Shown here in pieces: positions 1 through 8,485 of a DNA stretch of 42,211 nt (position 1 is the first letter of the stretch; each line of letters begins with the position of its first letter). The stretch lies in NCBI GenBank assembly GCA_902491895.1, contig CABUJH010000012.1:1-42211 (forward strand), given 5' to 3'. Origin of the DNA: an uncultured Collinsella sp. (lineage in GTDB: Bacteria > Actinomycetota > Coriobacteriia > Coriobacteriales > Coriobacteriaceae). The position numbers were made by a program, and so were the translations under genes. The notes beneath the pieces were generated by a model, which saw only the letters and a program-made list of their open reading frames with translations, had not been told where the DNA came from and did not search any database.

Positions 1-711
1 GAAAGCGGCCTGCCCTACACCGGCGCCCTGCCCCTGATTGTCACCTCGTTTGCGGTCATGGTGCTCTCCACGCTCATCGCGCTGCCCATCGCCATCGGCT
101 CTGCCATCTTTGCGGTCGAGATTAGCCCTAAGTTTGGCTCTAAGATCTTTCAGCCGCTCATTGAGCTTTTGACCGGCATCCCCTCGGTCGTCTTTGGCCT
201 GATCGGTTTTCACGTGGTCGTCGGTCTTATGAAGAGCGTTTTCCACGTGAGCACGGGCCTGGGCATCTTGCCCGGCGCCATCGTGCTGGCCGTCATGATC
301 CTGCCGACCATGACCACGCTTTCGGTCGATGGCCTGCGCGCCGTGCCCGACGGCTACCGCCAGGGCTCGCTCGCGCTGGGCTACACCCGCTGGCAGACCA
401 TCTGGCACGTGGTGCTCAAGTCCGCCATGCCGTCGCTCATGACCGCGGTTATCTTGGGCATGACCCGCGCCTTTGGCGAGACGCTCGCCGTGCGCATGGT
501 CATCGGCGGCATCGAGGCCATGCCGACGTCGCTGCTGTCGCCGGCTTCGACCATCACCACCACGCTCACCACGTCCATGGCAGTCTATGCCGAGGGCTCG
601 GCCCAAGACGATGTTCTGTGGGCGCTCGGCCTGCTGCTGATGGGCATGAGTCTCATCTTCATCCTGATCATCCACCTTATCGGCCGCAAGGGGGCGAAGG
701 CTCGTGGCTAG
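1..711 (+). CDS. pstC: Phosphate ABC transporter permease PstC (5' truncated by window)
   Basis: The reading frame is open from base 1, so the gene starts outside the window and only about 236 C-terminal residues are seen. It is the inner-membrane permease that, with PstA, forms the channel of the high-affinity phosphate importer. Several hydrophobic membrane spans are visible, with the PstC-type segment GIPSVVFGLIGF and the permease coupling (EAA) loop around ALGYTRWQTIWHVVLKSAMP, followed by RAFGETLAVRMVIGG. It overlaps pstA by 8 bases, so the two are translationally coupled. The substrate-binding gene pstS would be expected upstream but is not in view. Confidence 0.95.
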   Translation, partial: ESGLPYTGALPLIVTSFAVMVLSTLIALPIAIGSAIFAVEISPKFGSKIFQPLIELLTGIPSVVFGLIGFHVVVGLMKSVFHVSTGLGILPGAIVLAVMILPTMTTLSVDGLRAVPDGYRQGSLALGYTRWQTIWHVVLKSAMPSLMTAVILGMTRAFGETLAVRMVIGGIEAMPTSLLSPASTITTTLTTSMAVYAEGSAQDDVLWALGLLLMGMSLIFILIIHLIGRKGAKARG

Positions 712-1630
712 CACGCGTATCCACATCGACGAGGCGAGGCTCGGGCGTGTCCAAAAGCAGGACCGCTTCGCCACGGGCGTGTTGACGGCGATCGTCGCCA
801 TCGTCATGCTCATCGTCGTCTCCATGGTGACCTATATCCTGTTCGAGGGCATCTCGACGCTGTTCCAGCCGGGCTTTCTCACGGAGCCGTCGCGCGCCAA
901 CGGAACGCAGGGCGGCGTGCTCTACCAGCTGTTCGACTCGTTCTACCTGCTGCTGATCACCCTGATCATCTCGGTGCCCATCAGCCTGGGTGGCGCGGTC
1001 TTTTTGGTTGAGTACGCACCCGACGGACCCGTCCGCGACATTGCCTCCACCGCCATCGAGACGCTGTCCTCGCTGCCTTCCATCGTTGTCGGCATGTTCG
1101 GTTTTCTGGTGTTCTCGGTGCAGCTGGGCTGGAAGTACTCCATCATCTCCGGCGCCGTCGCGCTCACCATGTTCAATATCCCCATTCTGGTGCGCGTGAT
1201 CCAGCAGGCGCTCGAGGACGTGCCGCAGGCCCAGCGCGATGCGTGCCTGGCCATGGGCCTCACCCGCTGGGAGGCCACGCTGCACATCCTGATTCCCGAG
1301 GCCATGCCCGCTATCGTGACCGGCATCGTGCTTTCGGCCGGCCGCGTCTTTGGCGAGGCCGCGGCGCTGCTCTTTACCTCGGGTATGAGCTCGCCGGTTC
1401 GCCTGAACTTCTTGAGCTTTAACCTGTCGAGCCCCACCTGCGCTTGGAACGTGTTCCGTCCCGGCGAGTCGCTCGCCGTGCACATCTACAAGATCTATGG
1501 CGAGGGCAGCCCCGAGGCCCAGCAGATCGTCTGGGGCACCGCTGCACTGCTGATGATTTGCGTGCTGCTGTTTAACGTAATCGCCCGCATTGTGGGCAAG
1601 CAACTGGCAAGGAAGATGACGGCCGAATGA
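704..1630 (+). CDS. pstA: Phosphate ABC transporter permease PstA
   Basis: A 308-residue membrane permease, partner of PstC. The GTG start overlaps the end of pstC by 8 bases. After a short basic N-terminus come about six hydrophobic spans. The segment ETLSSLPSIVVGMFGF and the EAA-type loop AMGLTRWEATLHILIPEAMP, then GRVFGEAAALLFT, are typical of the family and mark the surface that contacts the PstB ATPase. The length is normal. It ends in an ATGA overlap with pstB, so pstC-pstA-pstB form one transcription unit. Confidence 0.96.
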   Translation: MASTRIHIDEARLGRVQKQDRFATGVLTAIVAIVMLIVVSMVTYILFEGISTLFQPGFLTEPSRANGTQGGVLYQLFDSFYLLLITLIISVPISLGGAVFLVEYAPDGPVRDIASTAIETLSSLPSIVVGMFGFLVFSVQLGWKYSIISGAVALTMFNIPILVRVIQQALEDVPQAQRDACLAMGLTRWEATLHILIPEAMPAIVTGIVLSAGRVFGEAAALLFTSGMSSPVRLNFLSFNLSSPTCAWNVFRPGESLAVHIYKIYGEGSPEAQQIVWGTAALLMICVLLFNVIARIVGKQLARKMTAE

Positions 1631-2499
1631 GCGAGATGAATGTAACGCCTGCAACCGAAGCGGCATCGTCCGACACCCGGGACTTCCTGTCGAGCGTGGG
1701 GGAGAGCGAGAAGCGCGTGCGCGTGAGCGGCAAGGCCGTGAGCGACGAGGTTGTGCTCTCCACCAAGGACGTCAACGTGTACTATGGCGACCACCATGCA
1801 CTGCACAATACGTCGCTCGACTTCCACAAGGGCGAGATCACGGCGCTCATCGGGCCTTCGGGCTGCGGTAAGTCGACCTTCTTACGCAGCCTCAACCTGA
1901 TGAATCGCGAGATTCGCGGCTGCCGCGTGGAGGGCGAGATCAACTATCGCGGGCGCAATGTAAACACCAAGACCGAAAACACCTACGAGCTGCGCCGTTC
2001 CATTGGCATGGTGTTCCAGCAGCCCAACCCGTTCCGCAAGTCCATTCGCGACAACATCACGTTTGCGCCTAAGCGCCACGGCATCACCGACCGCGACGAG
2101 CTCGACCGCATGGTCGAGGAAAGCCTGCGCGGCGCGGCGCTTTGGGACGAGGTCAAGGACAAGCTCGACAAGAGCGCCTACGCGCTTTCGGGCGGCCAGC
2201 AGCAGCGTCTGTGCATTGCGCGCACGCTGGCGCTCAACCCCGACGTGATCCTGTTTGACGAGCCCTGCTCGGCGCTCGACCCCATCTCGACGTTGGCGAT
2301 CGAGGACCTTATGTCGTCGATCGTGGCCGACCGCGCCATTGTCATCGTGACGCACAACATGGAGCAGGCGTCGCGCGTGTCCAACCGCACGGCGTTCTTC
2401 TACATGGGCGATATGGTCGAGTACGACGAGACTGACGAGATTTTCCAACGGCCCAAGGATAAGCGGCTGAATGATTACCTCACCGGCATGTTCTCCTAG
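1627..2499 (+). CDS. pstB: Phosphate ABC transporter ATPase PstB
   Basis: A 290-residue ATPase that powers phosphate import through PstC-PstA on the cytoplasmic face. Visible motifs are Walker A GPSGCGKST, the Q-loop region MVFQQPNPF, the ABC signature LSGGQQQR, Walker B VILFDEPCSALDP and the switch histidine in VTHNMEQA. The ATG start overlaps the pstA stop (ATGA). The first 40 or so residues, before VLSTKDVNVYYG, extend beyond the usual PstB of about 250 residues and are polar and low in complexity; a later start cannot be excluded. A terminator follows 57 bases after the stop. Confidence 0.97.
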   Translation: MSEMNVTPATEAASSDTRDFLSSVGESEKRVRVSGKAVSDEVVLSTKDVNVYYGDHHALHNTSLDFHKGEITALIGPSGCGKSTFLRSLNLMNREIRGCRVEGEINYRGRNVNTKTENTYELRRSIGMVFQQPNPFRKSIRDNITFAPKRHGITDRDELDRMVEESLRGAALWDEVKDKLDKSAYALSGGQQQRLCIARTLALNPDVILFDEPCSALDPISTLAIEDLMSSIVADRAIVIVTHNMEQASRVSNRTAFFYMGDMVEYDETDEIFQRPKDKRLNDYLTGMFS

Positions 2500-2555
2500 T
2501 CCGGGACATGCTTGAGGCCCGCGGCGGCCACGGTTGCCACGGGACTGATTGGAGA

Positions 2556-2592
2556 GGCGGGTCATCTCTTTTGGGAGATGGCCCGCCTTTTT
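2556..2592 (+). terminator. Intrinsic terminator of the pst operon
   Basis: A 13-bp stem, GGCGGGTCATCTC against GAGATGGCCCGCC, has a TTTTGG loop and is followed by a T run. It lies after pstB and just ahead of the next gene's promoter region, so it should close the pst transcript. Confidence 0.9.
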
Positions 2593-2662
2593 GTGTCGTG
2601 TGCGGCCCGCCTTTTCGCTGCTATTATGGACAACGTTGAATTTCTACGAAGGAGCAGGGCAT

Positions 2663-4519
2663 ATGGCGATTCTTTTGGGATGCGATTCCGTCAGCCTAGA
2701 GTTTCCCACCAAGCATATTTTCGATAGCGTGACGCTCGGCGTGGGCGAGGGCGACCGTATTGGTATTGTCGGTAAAAACGGCGACGGCAAGTCGACGCTG
2801 CTGAGCGTGCTCGCCGGCACGCTGGAGCCCGACGACGGCCGCGTGACGCATCGTCGCGGCACCACGATCGGCCTGCTCGGCCAAAAGGACAACCTGGTCG
2901 ACACCGACACCGTGCACCATGCCGTCGTGGGCGACACGCCCGAGTATGAGTGGGCGTCGAGCCCCCGCACGCGCCAGATCCTCGCCGGTCTCATTAGCGA
3001 TGTGCCCTGGGAGGGCACGGTGGGCGAGCTTTCGGGTGGCCAGCGCCGCCGCGTGGACCTCGCGCGCCTGTTGATCGGCGACTACGACGTGCTCATGCTC
3101 GACGAGCCCACTAACCATCTGGACATGCGCACCATCAACTGGCTTGCACGCCATCTTAAGGCTCGCTGGCAGCGCGGTCAGGGCGCCATGCTCGTGGTCA
3201 CGCACGATCGCTGGTTCTTGGACGAGGTCTGCACCAGCATGTGGGAGGTCCACGACGGCCAGGTCGATCCCTTCGAGGGCGGCTACTCCGCATATATCCT
3301 GCAGCGCGTGGAGCGCGACCGCATGGCCGCGGTTACCGAGGAACGCCGTCGCAACATGGCGCGCAAGGAGCTCGCGTGGCTGAGCCGCGGCGCCCAGGCG
3401 CGTTCCACCAAGCCCAAGTTTCGCGTTGATGCCGCTCGCGAGCTGATCGCCGACGTGCCGCCCGTGCGTGACGAGCTGGAGCTCAAGCGCCTCGCCGTGA
3501 GCCGCCTGGGCAAGCAGGTTATCGATGTGGTCGACGTGGACGCCGGCTATGCGGATACCGATGGCGCGCCCAAGCAGGTGCTCACCGATGTGACCTGGCT
3601 CATTGGTGCGGGCGACCGCTATGGCCTGCTGGGCGAGAACGGTGCCGGCAAGTCGACGCTGCTCGACGTGATCCAGGGCAAGATTGAACCCACGCGCGGC
3701 CGCGTGAAGATTGGCCAGACAGTGCGCTTTGGCGTGCTGTCGCAGCAGCTCGAGGAGCTCGAACCCTACATGGGCGACACGATCCGCGAGGTGCTCGGCA
3801 ACTATAAGAAGTACTACGTCATCGACGGCAAGGAGACTTCGCCCGAGAAGCTCTGCGAGCGTCTGGGCTTTACGACGCAGCAGCTCTGGAGCCGCATCGG
3901 CGATCTTTCGGGCGGCCAGCGCCGTCGCCTGTCGCTGTTGCTGACGATTCTGGACGAGCCCAACGTGCTCATCCTGGACGAGCCGGGCAACGACCTGGAT
4001 ACCGACATGCTCTCGATTGTCGAGGACCTGCTGGACGGCTGGCCCGGCACGCTGATCCTGGTGACACACGATCGCTTTTTGATGGAGCGCGTGACCGACC
4101 AACAGTGGGCACTGCTCGATGGCCATCTGACGCATATGCCCGGCGGCGTGGACCAGTACCTGCGCCTGTGCAACGCTACCGCCGAGGGCGAGCCCGTGGG
4201 CGCGCCGAGCGCTAAGACCGGCACGTTCGACACCGGTGCGGCGGCTGCTGCCGACAAGCCCAAGTCGAGCGGTCAGCCCAACGGCCTTTCCAACGCCGAG
4301 CGTCAGAAGCTCCGCCGCGAGGTGAGCTCGCTCGAGCGCAAGATGGAGACGCAGCGCGCCCGCGTGGAGGAGGCCGAGGCCGCCATGGCCCAGGTCGATC
4401 CCACCAACTACACGGCGCTCGGCGAGCAGCAGGCAAAGATCGACGAGGCTCACGCCGCCATGGACGAGCTGGAGATGGCGTGGCTCGAGGCGAGCGAAAA
4501 GCTCGAGGGCGAGGAGTAG
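2663..4519 (+). CDS. ABC-F family ATPase, Uup-like
   Basis: A 618-residue soluble protein with two ABC ATPase domains and no membrane spans, as in ABC-F proteins, which act on the ribosome. Domain 1 has GIVGKNGDGKST, LSGGQRRRVDLARLL and MLDEPTNHLD; domain 2 has GLLGENGAGKST, LSGGQRRRLSLLL and LILDEPGNDLD. The last 70 or so residues form a charged coiled coil rich in E, R and A, the Uup-type C-terminal DNA-binding/coiled-coil region. I chose the ATG at 2663 because AGGAG lies 8 bases upstream; a longer reading from 2549 would run through the pst terminator. An extended -10 (TGcTATTAT, 2619-2627) lies just upstream. The exact role (Uup-like or an antibiotic-protection branch) is not decided by sequence alone. 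Confidence 0.9.
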   Translation: MAILLGCDSVSLEFPTKHIFDSVTLGVGEGDRIGIVGKNGDGKSTLLSVLAGTLEPDDGRVTHRRGTTIGLLGQKDNLVDTDTVHHAVVGDTPEYEWASSPRTRQILAGLISDVPWEGTVGELSGGQRRRVDLARLLIGDYDVLMLDEPTNHLDMRTINWLARHLKARWQRGQGAMLVVTHDRWFLDEVCTSMWEVHDGQVDPFEGGYSAYILQRVERDRMAAVTEERRRNMARKELAWLSRGAQARSTKPKFRVDAARELIADVPPVRDELELKRLAVSRLGKQVIDVVDVDAGYADTDGAPKQVLTDVTWLIGAGDRYGLLGENGAGKSTLLDVIQGKIEPTRGRVKIGQTVRFGVLSQQLEELEPYMGDTIREVLGNYKKYYVIDGKETSPEKLCERLGFTTQQLWSRIGDLSGGQRRRLSLLLTILDEPNVLILDEPGNDLDTDMLSIVEDLLDGWPGTLILVTHDRFLMERVTDQQWALLDGHLTHMPGGVDQYLRLCNATAEGEPVGAPSAKTGTFDTGAAAAADKPKSSGQPNGLSNAERQKLRREVSSLERKMETQRARVEEAEAAMAQVDPTNYTALGEQQAKIDEAHAAMDELEMAWLEASEKLEGEE

Positions 4520-4525
4520 GCGAGA

Positions 4526-5296
4526 ATGATCAAAGCCGCGTTTTTCGATATCGACGGTACGCTGCTGAGCTTTAAGACCCACCGGATTCCGGCGTCGGCG
4601 CAGCAGGTGCTCGACAGCTTTCGCGAGCAGGGGATTGCGTGCGTGATCGCCACGGGCCGTCCGACCTACCAGATGCCGGACTGGCTGTTCGACCTGGGCT
4701 GGGATGCGTACATTACGCTTTCGGGCCAGCACTGTTTTGATGCCAAGGGCGTCTACCGCAGCTGCCCGATCGATCCGGACGACGTTGCGGTGATTGTGGA
4801 CCAGGTGGCGCAGGGGCGCTACGACTCACTGTGCATGCAGGGCGAGAACTCGTTTGTGAACCGCCTGTCCGAGCGCGTGGTGACGGCTGGCAGCAACGCG
4901 GGAATCGTCTACCACGAGGAGCCGTTTGAGCATGCCTTTGACGCGCCGGTCTATCAGTTCTGTGCCTTTGTTGACCCAGTTGACGAGCATATCGTGACCG
5001 ATGCCGTGTCGCATTCGCTCACCACGCGCTGGTGCGACCTGTTCTGCGACATTATTCCGGCCAACGGCGGCAAGGACCTGGGTGTGGCGGCGACGCTGGA
5101 GCGCCTGGGCATCGACGCGAGTGAAGCGATTGCCTTTGGCGACGGCGAGAACGACCTGTCGATGTTTGCCGCCGTGGGCACTAGTGTGGCCATGGGCAAC
5201 GCGCAGGAGACTGTGAAGGCCGCAGCGACCTACGTTACGACCGCCGTAGACGATGACGGCATCTACAACGCCGCGAAGCACTTTGGACTCGTGTAG
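4526..5296 (+). CDS. Cof-type HAD-superfamily phosphatase
   Basis: A 256-residue cytoplasmic hydrolase. HAD motif I is FFDIDGTLL (nucleophile D8, acid D10), motif II lies near ATGRP, and motif IV is AFGDGENDLSMF followed by VAMGNAQETVK, the Cof/YbjI signature. The middle of the protein is the C2-type cap. Members dephosphorylate sugar phosphates, flavin nucleotides and related metabolites; the substrate cannot be told from sequence. It starts 6 bases after the ABC-F gene and is probably co-transcribed with it. Confidence 0.9.
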   Translation: MIKAAFFDIDGTLLSFKTHRIPASAQQVLDSFREQGIACVIATGRPTYQMPDWLFDLGWDAYITLSGQHCFDAKGVYRSCPIDPDDVAVIVDQVAQGRYDSLCMQGENSFVNRLSERVVTAGSNAGIVYHEEPFEHAFDAPVYQFCAFVDPVDEHIVTDAVSHSLTTRWCDLFCDIIPANGGKDLGVAATLERLGIDASEAIAFGDGENDLSMFAAVGTSVAMGNAQETVKAAATYVTTAVDDDGIYNAAKHFGLV

Positions 5297-5312
5297 CTGC
5301 GACCCGGCACTT

Positions 5313-5350
5313 GGGGACACTCCTTGCGGGGCGTGTTCCCATTTTGTTTT
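5313..5350 (+). terminator. Probable terminator after the HAD gene
   Basis: An imperfect stem, GGGGACACTCC against GGGGCGTGTTCCC around a TTGC loop, is followed by ATTTTGTTTT. Similar GGGGACA-type hairpins are a recurrent intergenic element in this group as I recall it, so it may also be a dispersed repeat. Confidence 0.6.
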
Positions 5351-5379
5351 CGTCCCGCTCGTTTTGTGAAACACGGCTA

Positions 5380-5425
5380 ACTTTTAGGCAAAGTAGTAAG
5401 ACATGGGCAACTTTTGCGTTAAAGT
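5380..5425 (+). promoter_or_regulatory. Paired inverted repeats upstream of the DtxR-type regulator
   Basis: Two related palindromes, ACTTT-TAGGC-AAAGT (5380-5394) and ACTTT-TGCGTT-AAAGT (5410-5425), start 30 bases apart, about three helical turns. They lie 54 bases before the regulator gene. The spacing and shared arms suggest a dimeric regulator site, possibly autoregulation, but they do not match the classical DtxR box closely. Inference only. Confidence 0.45.
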
Positions 5426-5478
5426 AAGCCGTGGAAAGTATCCAACGGCTAACTAGCAATCATCGCGAAAGGCGGCCC

Positions 5479-5868
5479 ATGGCCCTGCGTGAATCCGGAG
5501 AAGACTATCTCGAATCGATCTACGTTCTGTCGCAACGTCAGGGCATCGTGCGCTCGATTGATGTTGCAGAGTACCTTGGCGTAACTAAGGCAAGCGTTTC
5601 AAAAGCTATGGCGACGTTGGAGAACAACGGCTACGTCGAAATGGGCAAGCGAGATGTTCATCTGACGGAGCGTGGTCTGGAGGTCGCTCGTCAAATGTGG
5701 GAGCGTCACTGCTTTTTCGTGGGGCTGCTGGAGGATGCGGGTGTTTCGGCTGAGGTCGCGTCGCAAGAGGGCTGCCACATGGAGCACTGCCTGAGCGAGG
5801 AGAGCTTTGAGAAGCTAAGATCGATGCTGGGGCGGGACGGTGCTTCGGCGCCAACAATGACCGACTAG
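5479..5868 (+). CDS. DtxR/MntR-family metal-dependent transcriptional regulator
   Basis: A 129-residue repressor. The first 65 residues form the winged helix-turn-helix (SIDVAEYLGVTKASVSKAMATLENNGYVEM). The metal-site residues of the family are visible: D9 and E12 in GEDYLESIY, the histidine in ERHCFF, and a C-x-x-E-H cluster in GCHMEHCLS, the DtxR-like (iron) form rather than the E-x-x-E-H of MntR. It lacks the SH3-like third domain, which is usual for short members. The ATG at 5479 has AAAGG upstream; the longer reading from 5431 begins inside the promoter region. It probably represses iron or manganese uptake genes; a DtxR-like box occurs at 14495 in this window. Confidence 0.88.
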   Translation: MALRESGEDYLESIYVLSQRQGIVRSIDVAEYLGVTKASVSKAMATLENNGYVEMGKRDVHLTERGLEVARQMWERHCFFVGLLEDAGVSAEVASQEGCHMEHCLSEESFEKLRSMLGRDGASAPTMTD

Positions 5869-6008
5869 CACTCCCGCAGCGGCGCGCCTCCCGCGCCGGA
5901 ACGGTGCGGGACAGCGACCGAGACGAGTGGTCCCACCAACTAAGTCCAACTCAGACAAGGAACCCCACCAGCAAGCGATGCCCAAGAACCGCCAGCTGTG
6001 TCAACGCA

Positions 6009-6135
6009 GGCCGGGGCCGGGCTTGGTTTTGAAAACATTCCGCAGCGCGAGACCCGTCTTTCCGTTGCTCCGCAGGAGCAGGAAAGACGGGCCTCATGCG
6101 CGAGGACGTTTTCAAAACCAAGCCCGGTCCCGGCC
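6009..6135. repeat. 127-base near-perfect hairpin between convergent genes
   Basis: The outer arms (6009-6036 and 6108-6135) match at 27 of 28 positions as reverse complements. Inside, ACCCGTCTTTCC (6052-6063) pairs with GGAAAGACGGG, capped by GCTCC-GCA-GGAGC. It lies between the ends of the DtxR-type gene and the metal ATPase gene. It could be a bidirectional terminator or a miniature mobile or REP-like element; there is no open reading frame. Confidence 0.8.
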
Positions 6136-6151
6136 GGACAGCCCACGAACG

Positions 6152-8104
6152 CTACAGGTTCTTGACACCCATCGCGCGCATGGTGTTCAGGATGGCGATG
6201 ATCGCCACGCCTACGTCGCCGAACACGGCAAGCCACATGTTGGCGATGCCCAGTGCCGCAAGCACCAGAATCAGCAACTTAATACCCAGCGCAAAGATGA
6301 TGTTCTGCCAGACAATCGCCATGGTCTTTCGTGCCACGCGGATCGCGCGGGAAATGTTGGACGGCTTGTCGTCCATGAGCACAACGTCGGCGGCCTCAAT
6401 CGCGGCGTCGGAACCCATAGCGCCCATGGCAATGCCAACGTCCGCGCGGGTGAGCACGGGCGCATCGTTGATGCCGTCGCCGACAAAGGCGAGCTTGCCC
6501 TTGCCCGATTCGGCTGCCAGCAATGCCTCGACGCGCTCGACCTTGTCGCCCGGCAGCAGCTGCGCGTGGAACTCGTCGAGCCCCAGCTGCTTGGCCACCG
6601 CAGCAGCCACTTCCTCGCGGTCGCCCGTGAGTATGACGGTGCGCTTGACGCCGGCGGCGTGCAGGTCGCGGATCGTCTGCTCGGCATCGGCCTTAACGGT
6701 GTCTGCAATCACGATGTGGCCGGCGTACACGCCGTCAACGAGCACGTGGAGGATTGTGCCGACAACCTCGCAATTGGGAGCGTCGATACCGGCCGCAGCA
6801 AGCATCTTGGCATTGCCAACGACGACGTGCTTGCCGTCGATGGTTGCCGTCACGCCATGGCCCGCGTCGTTGGTGGAGTCGCTTACGCGCTTGGGGTCGA
6901 CCTCGCCATGGTAGGCGGCGCGCACGGACTGCGCGATGGGGTGATCGGAGAACGACTCCGCAAGGGCTGCGACCTCGAGCAACGACTGCTCGGTATAGCC
7001 AGACTCGGGGTGCACCGCCACGACCGAAAACGTGCCGTTGGTGAGCGTGCCGGTCTTGTCGAAGACGACGGTGTCCACGTCGGCGAGCGTTTCGAGGTAG
7101 TTAGAACCCTTGATGAGAACGCCTAGTTTGGATGCGCCGCCGATGCCGCCAAAGAAGCTGAGCGGCACGCTGATCACGAGCGCGCACGGGCAGCTGACGA
7201 CCAGGAAGGTCAGGCCGCGCAGGATCCAGTCGGACCAGGCGCCGGTGACCAAGCCGCCGCCAAGCGCGAGCACCGCGGCAGCGCCGGTGACGGCGGGCGT
7301 GTAGACGCGGGCGAAGCGCGTGATGAAGTTCTCGGTGCGCGCCTTCTTTTCGCTGGCGTTTTCTACGAGCTCCAGGACGCGCGCGACGGTGGACTCGCCA
7401 AATGGCTTGGTGGTGCGCACGTGGATGAGACCCGTCATGTTGATGCAGCCGCTGATGATGTCGTCGCCGGACTTGGCGGGGCGGGGAACTGACTCGCCCG
7501 TGAGTGCGGCGGTGTCGAGCTGGGTTTCGCCTTCGACGATGACGCCGTCGATAGGCACGCGCTCACCGGGCTTGACCACGATCACGGTGCCGACGGCGAT
7601 GTCATCGGGGAAGACCTGCTCGAGTGTGCCGTCGGGCTGCTCGACGTTAGCGTAGTCGGGCGCGATGTCCATCATGGCACTGATCGACTTGCGGCTCTTG
7701 CCCACGGCGTACGCCTGAAACAGCTCGCCGACCTGGTAGAACAGCATGACGGCGGCGCCTTCGGCCATGTGCGGGTCGGTATCGGGGAAGAGCACCATGG
7801 CAAACGCGCCGATGGTCGCGACGGCCATGAGGAAGCTCTCGTCGAAGGCCTTGCCGCGGCGGATGTTATTGAATGCCTTTAGCAGTACGTCGTAGCCGGC
7901 AATCAAAAACGGCACGAGGAACAGCACAAAGCTGGCGTAGATGTCGCCCGGGGTGCCGAATGCGGCAGTGAGGGTGCCGAGCTCATCGAGGGCGTACACC
8001 ACGGCAAAAATGCCCAGCGCTACCAGGATGCGGTTGCGCTTATGCTCGAGTGATTCTTTTTTCTTGCGCTTCTTCTTTTTCTTTTTGGGGTCGGCGGTGG
8101 CCAT
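6152..8104 (-). CDS. Zinc/cadmium-type P1B heavy-metal-translocating ATPase
   Basis: A 650-residue membrane pump exporting divalent soft metals. Motifs in order: an N-terminal basic tract of mostly lysine (residues 5-16), membrane spans, TGES actuator loop, the metal-binding SCPCALV (about residue 305), the phosphorylation site DKTGTLT (about 348), SDHPIAQ, and GDGINDAP (about 541). The last span contains FGDVGVAIIAILN, whose aspartate is typical of the ZntA/CadA (Zn, Cd, Pb) branch. It has no N-terminal HMA domain; that domain is a separate gene upstream (8205-8423). The ATG at 8104 is preceded by GGAGG; an upstream reading to 8287 has no such site and overlaps the HMA gene. Confidence 0.93.
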   Translation of the reverse strand: MATADPKKKKKKRKKKESLEHKRNRILVALGIFAVVYALDELGTLTAAFGTPGDIYASFVLFLVPFLIAGYDVLLKAFNNIRRGKAFDESFLMAVATIGAFAMVLFPDTDPHMAEGAAVMLFYQVGELFQAYAVGKSRKSISAMMDIAPDYANVEQPDGTLEQVFPDDIAVGTVIVVKPGERVPIDGVIVEGETQLDTAALTGESVPRPAKSGDDIISGCINMTGLIHVRTTKPFGESTVARVLELVENASEKKARTENFITRFARVYTPAVTGAAAVLALGGGLVTGAWSDWILRGLTFLVVSCPCALVISVPLSFFGGIGGASKLGVLIKGSNYLETLADVDTVVFDKTGTLTNGTFSVVAVHPESGYTEQSLLEVAALAESFSDHPIAQSVRAAYHGEVDPKRVSDSTNDAGHGVTATIDGKHVVVGNAKMLAAAGIDAPNCEVVGTILHVLVDGVYAGHIVIADTVKADAEQTIRDLHAAGVKRTVILTGDREEVAAAVAKQLGLDEFHAQLLPGDKVERVEALLAAESGKGKLAFVGDGINDAPVLTRADVGIAMGAMGSDAAIEAADVVLMDDKPSNISRAIRVARKTMAIVWQNIIFALGIKLLILVLAALGIANMWLAVFGDVGVAIIAILNTMRAMGVKNL

Positions 8105-8129
8105 GACTCGTATCCTCCCATTTGAATGA

Positions 8130-8145
8130 ATGAACACTCGCTCAT
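8130..8145 (-). promoter_or_regulatory. Predicted SmtB-type operator before the metal ATPase gene
   Basis: The palindrome ATGA-ACACTCGC-TCAT shares arms and centre (GAACA..CGCTCA) with the two operators at the repressor promoter. It lies 25 bases before the ATPase start, suggesting a second, internally regulated promoter for the pump. Confidence 0.65.
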
Positions 8146-8160
8146 ATAATTTCGCGAGCA

Positions 8161-8183
8161 AAGGCCGCGGCAAGCGCGGCCTT
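8161..8183 (-). other. Intercistronic hairpin between HMA gene and metal ATPase gene
   Basis: A perfect 9-bp stem, AAGGCCGCG against CGCGGCCTT with a 5-base loop, lies between the two genes. Only a few T follow on the minus strand, so it may attenuate or stabilise the mRNA rather than terminate fully. Confidence 0.6.
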
Positions 8184-8204
8184 GCAGGTTGGCGTAAACC
8201 TGGG

Positions 8205-8423
8205 CTAGAGAATGATCTCGCAGTCCGGCTCGGCGTCGGCCGTAAACTCAACAACGCGGTTGAGCACCTCGTCGAACTCAGCATCATCGGCCTCGAGCGT
8301 CAGCTTCTGGGTCATAAAGTTGACGGACACGGATTTGACGCCCTCGAGCTTGGCCAGCTCGTCCTGAAGCTCGCGCGCACAGTTGGCGCAATCGATCTCA
8401 TCGAGCTTGTACTGCTTTTTCAT
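8205..8423 (-). CDS. Free-standing heavy-metal-associated (HMA) domain protein
   Basis: A 72-residue metallochaperone-like protein with one ferredoxin-like HMA domain. The metal-binding C-x-x-C is C12-A-N-C15 (DCANCAREL). Such domains hand metal to the ATPase or act as its regulatory N-terminus. Here the downstream P1B ATPase lacks the domain, so this looks like a split arrangement. The start has AAGGA upstream. The gene lies between the SmtB-type repressor and the pump in the same direction. Confidence 0.88.
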   Translation of the reverse strand: MKKQYKLDEIDCANCARELQDELAKLEGVKSVSVNFMTQKLTLEADDAEFDEVLNRVVEFTADAEPDCEIIL

Positions 8424-8485
8424 GGTGGGTTCCTTTCCCGTTTTTGCGGCTTGGGTGTAGGCCGCGCTGGTACCGTGGTTGGTTG

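Noticed and set aside
2696..4732. 678-codon minus-strand open frame
   Set aside because: It lies opposite the ABC-F gene, which has clear ABC motifs; the product is a low-complexity His/Arg/Leu/Ala shadow of GC-rich codons.
5373..5394. Classical DtxR box before the DtxR-type gene
   Set aside because: GGCTAACTTTTAGGC contains half-site-like pieces but lacks the palindromic arrangement; only the ACTTT/AAAGT repeats were kept as a tentative site.
5927..7126. 399-codon plus-strand open frame across the long hairpin
   Set aside because: It is antisense to the metal ATPase gene and reads through a near-perfect hairpin; the composition is that of a shadow frame.
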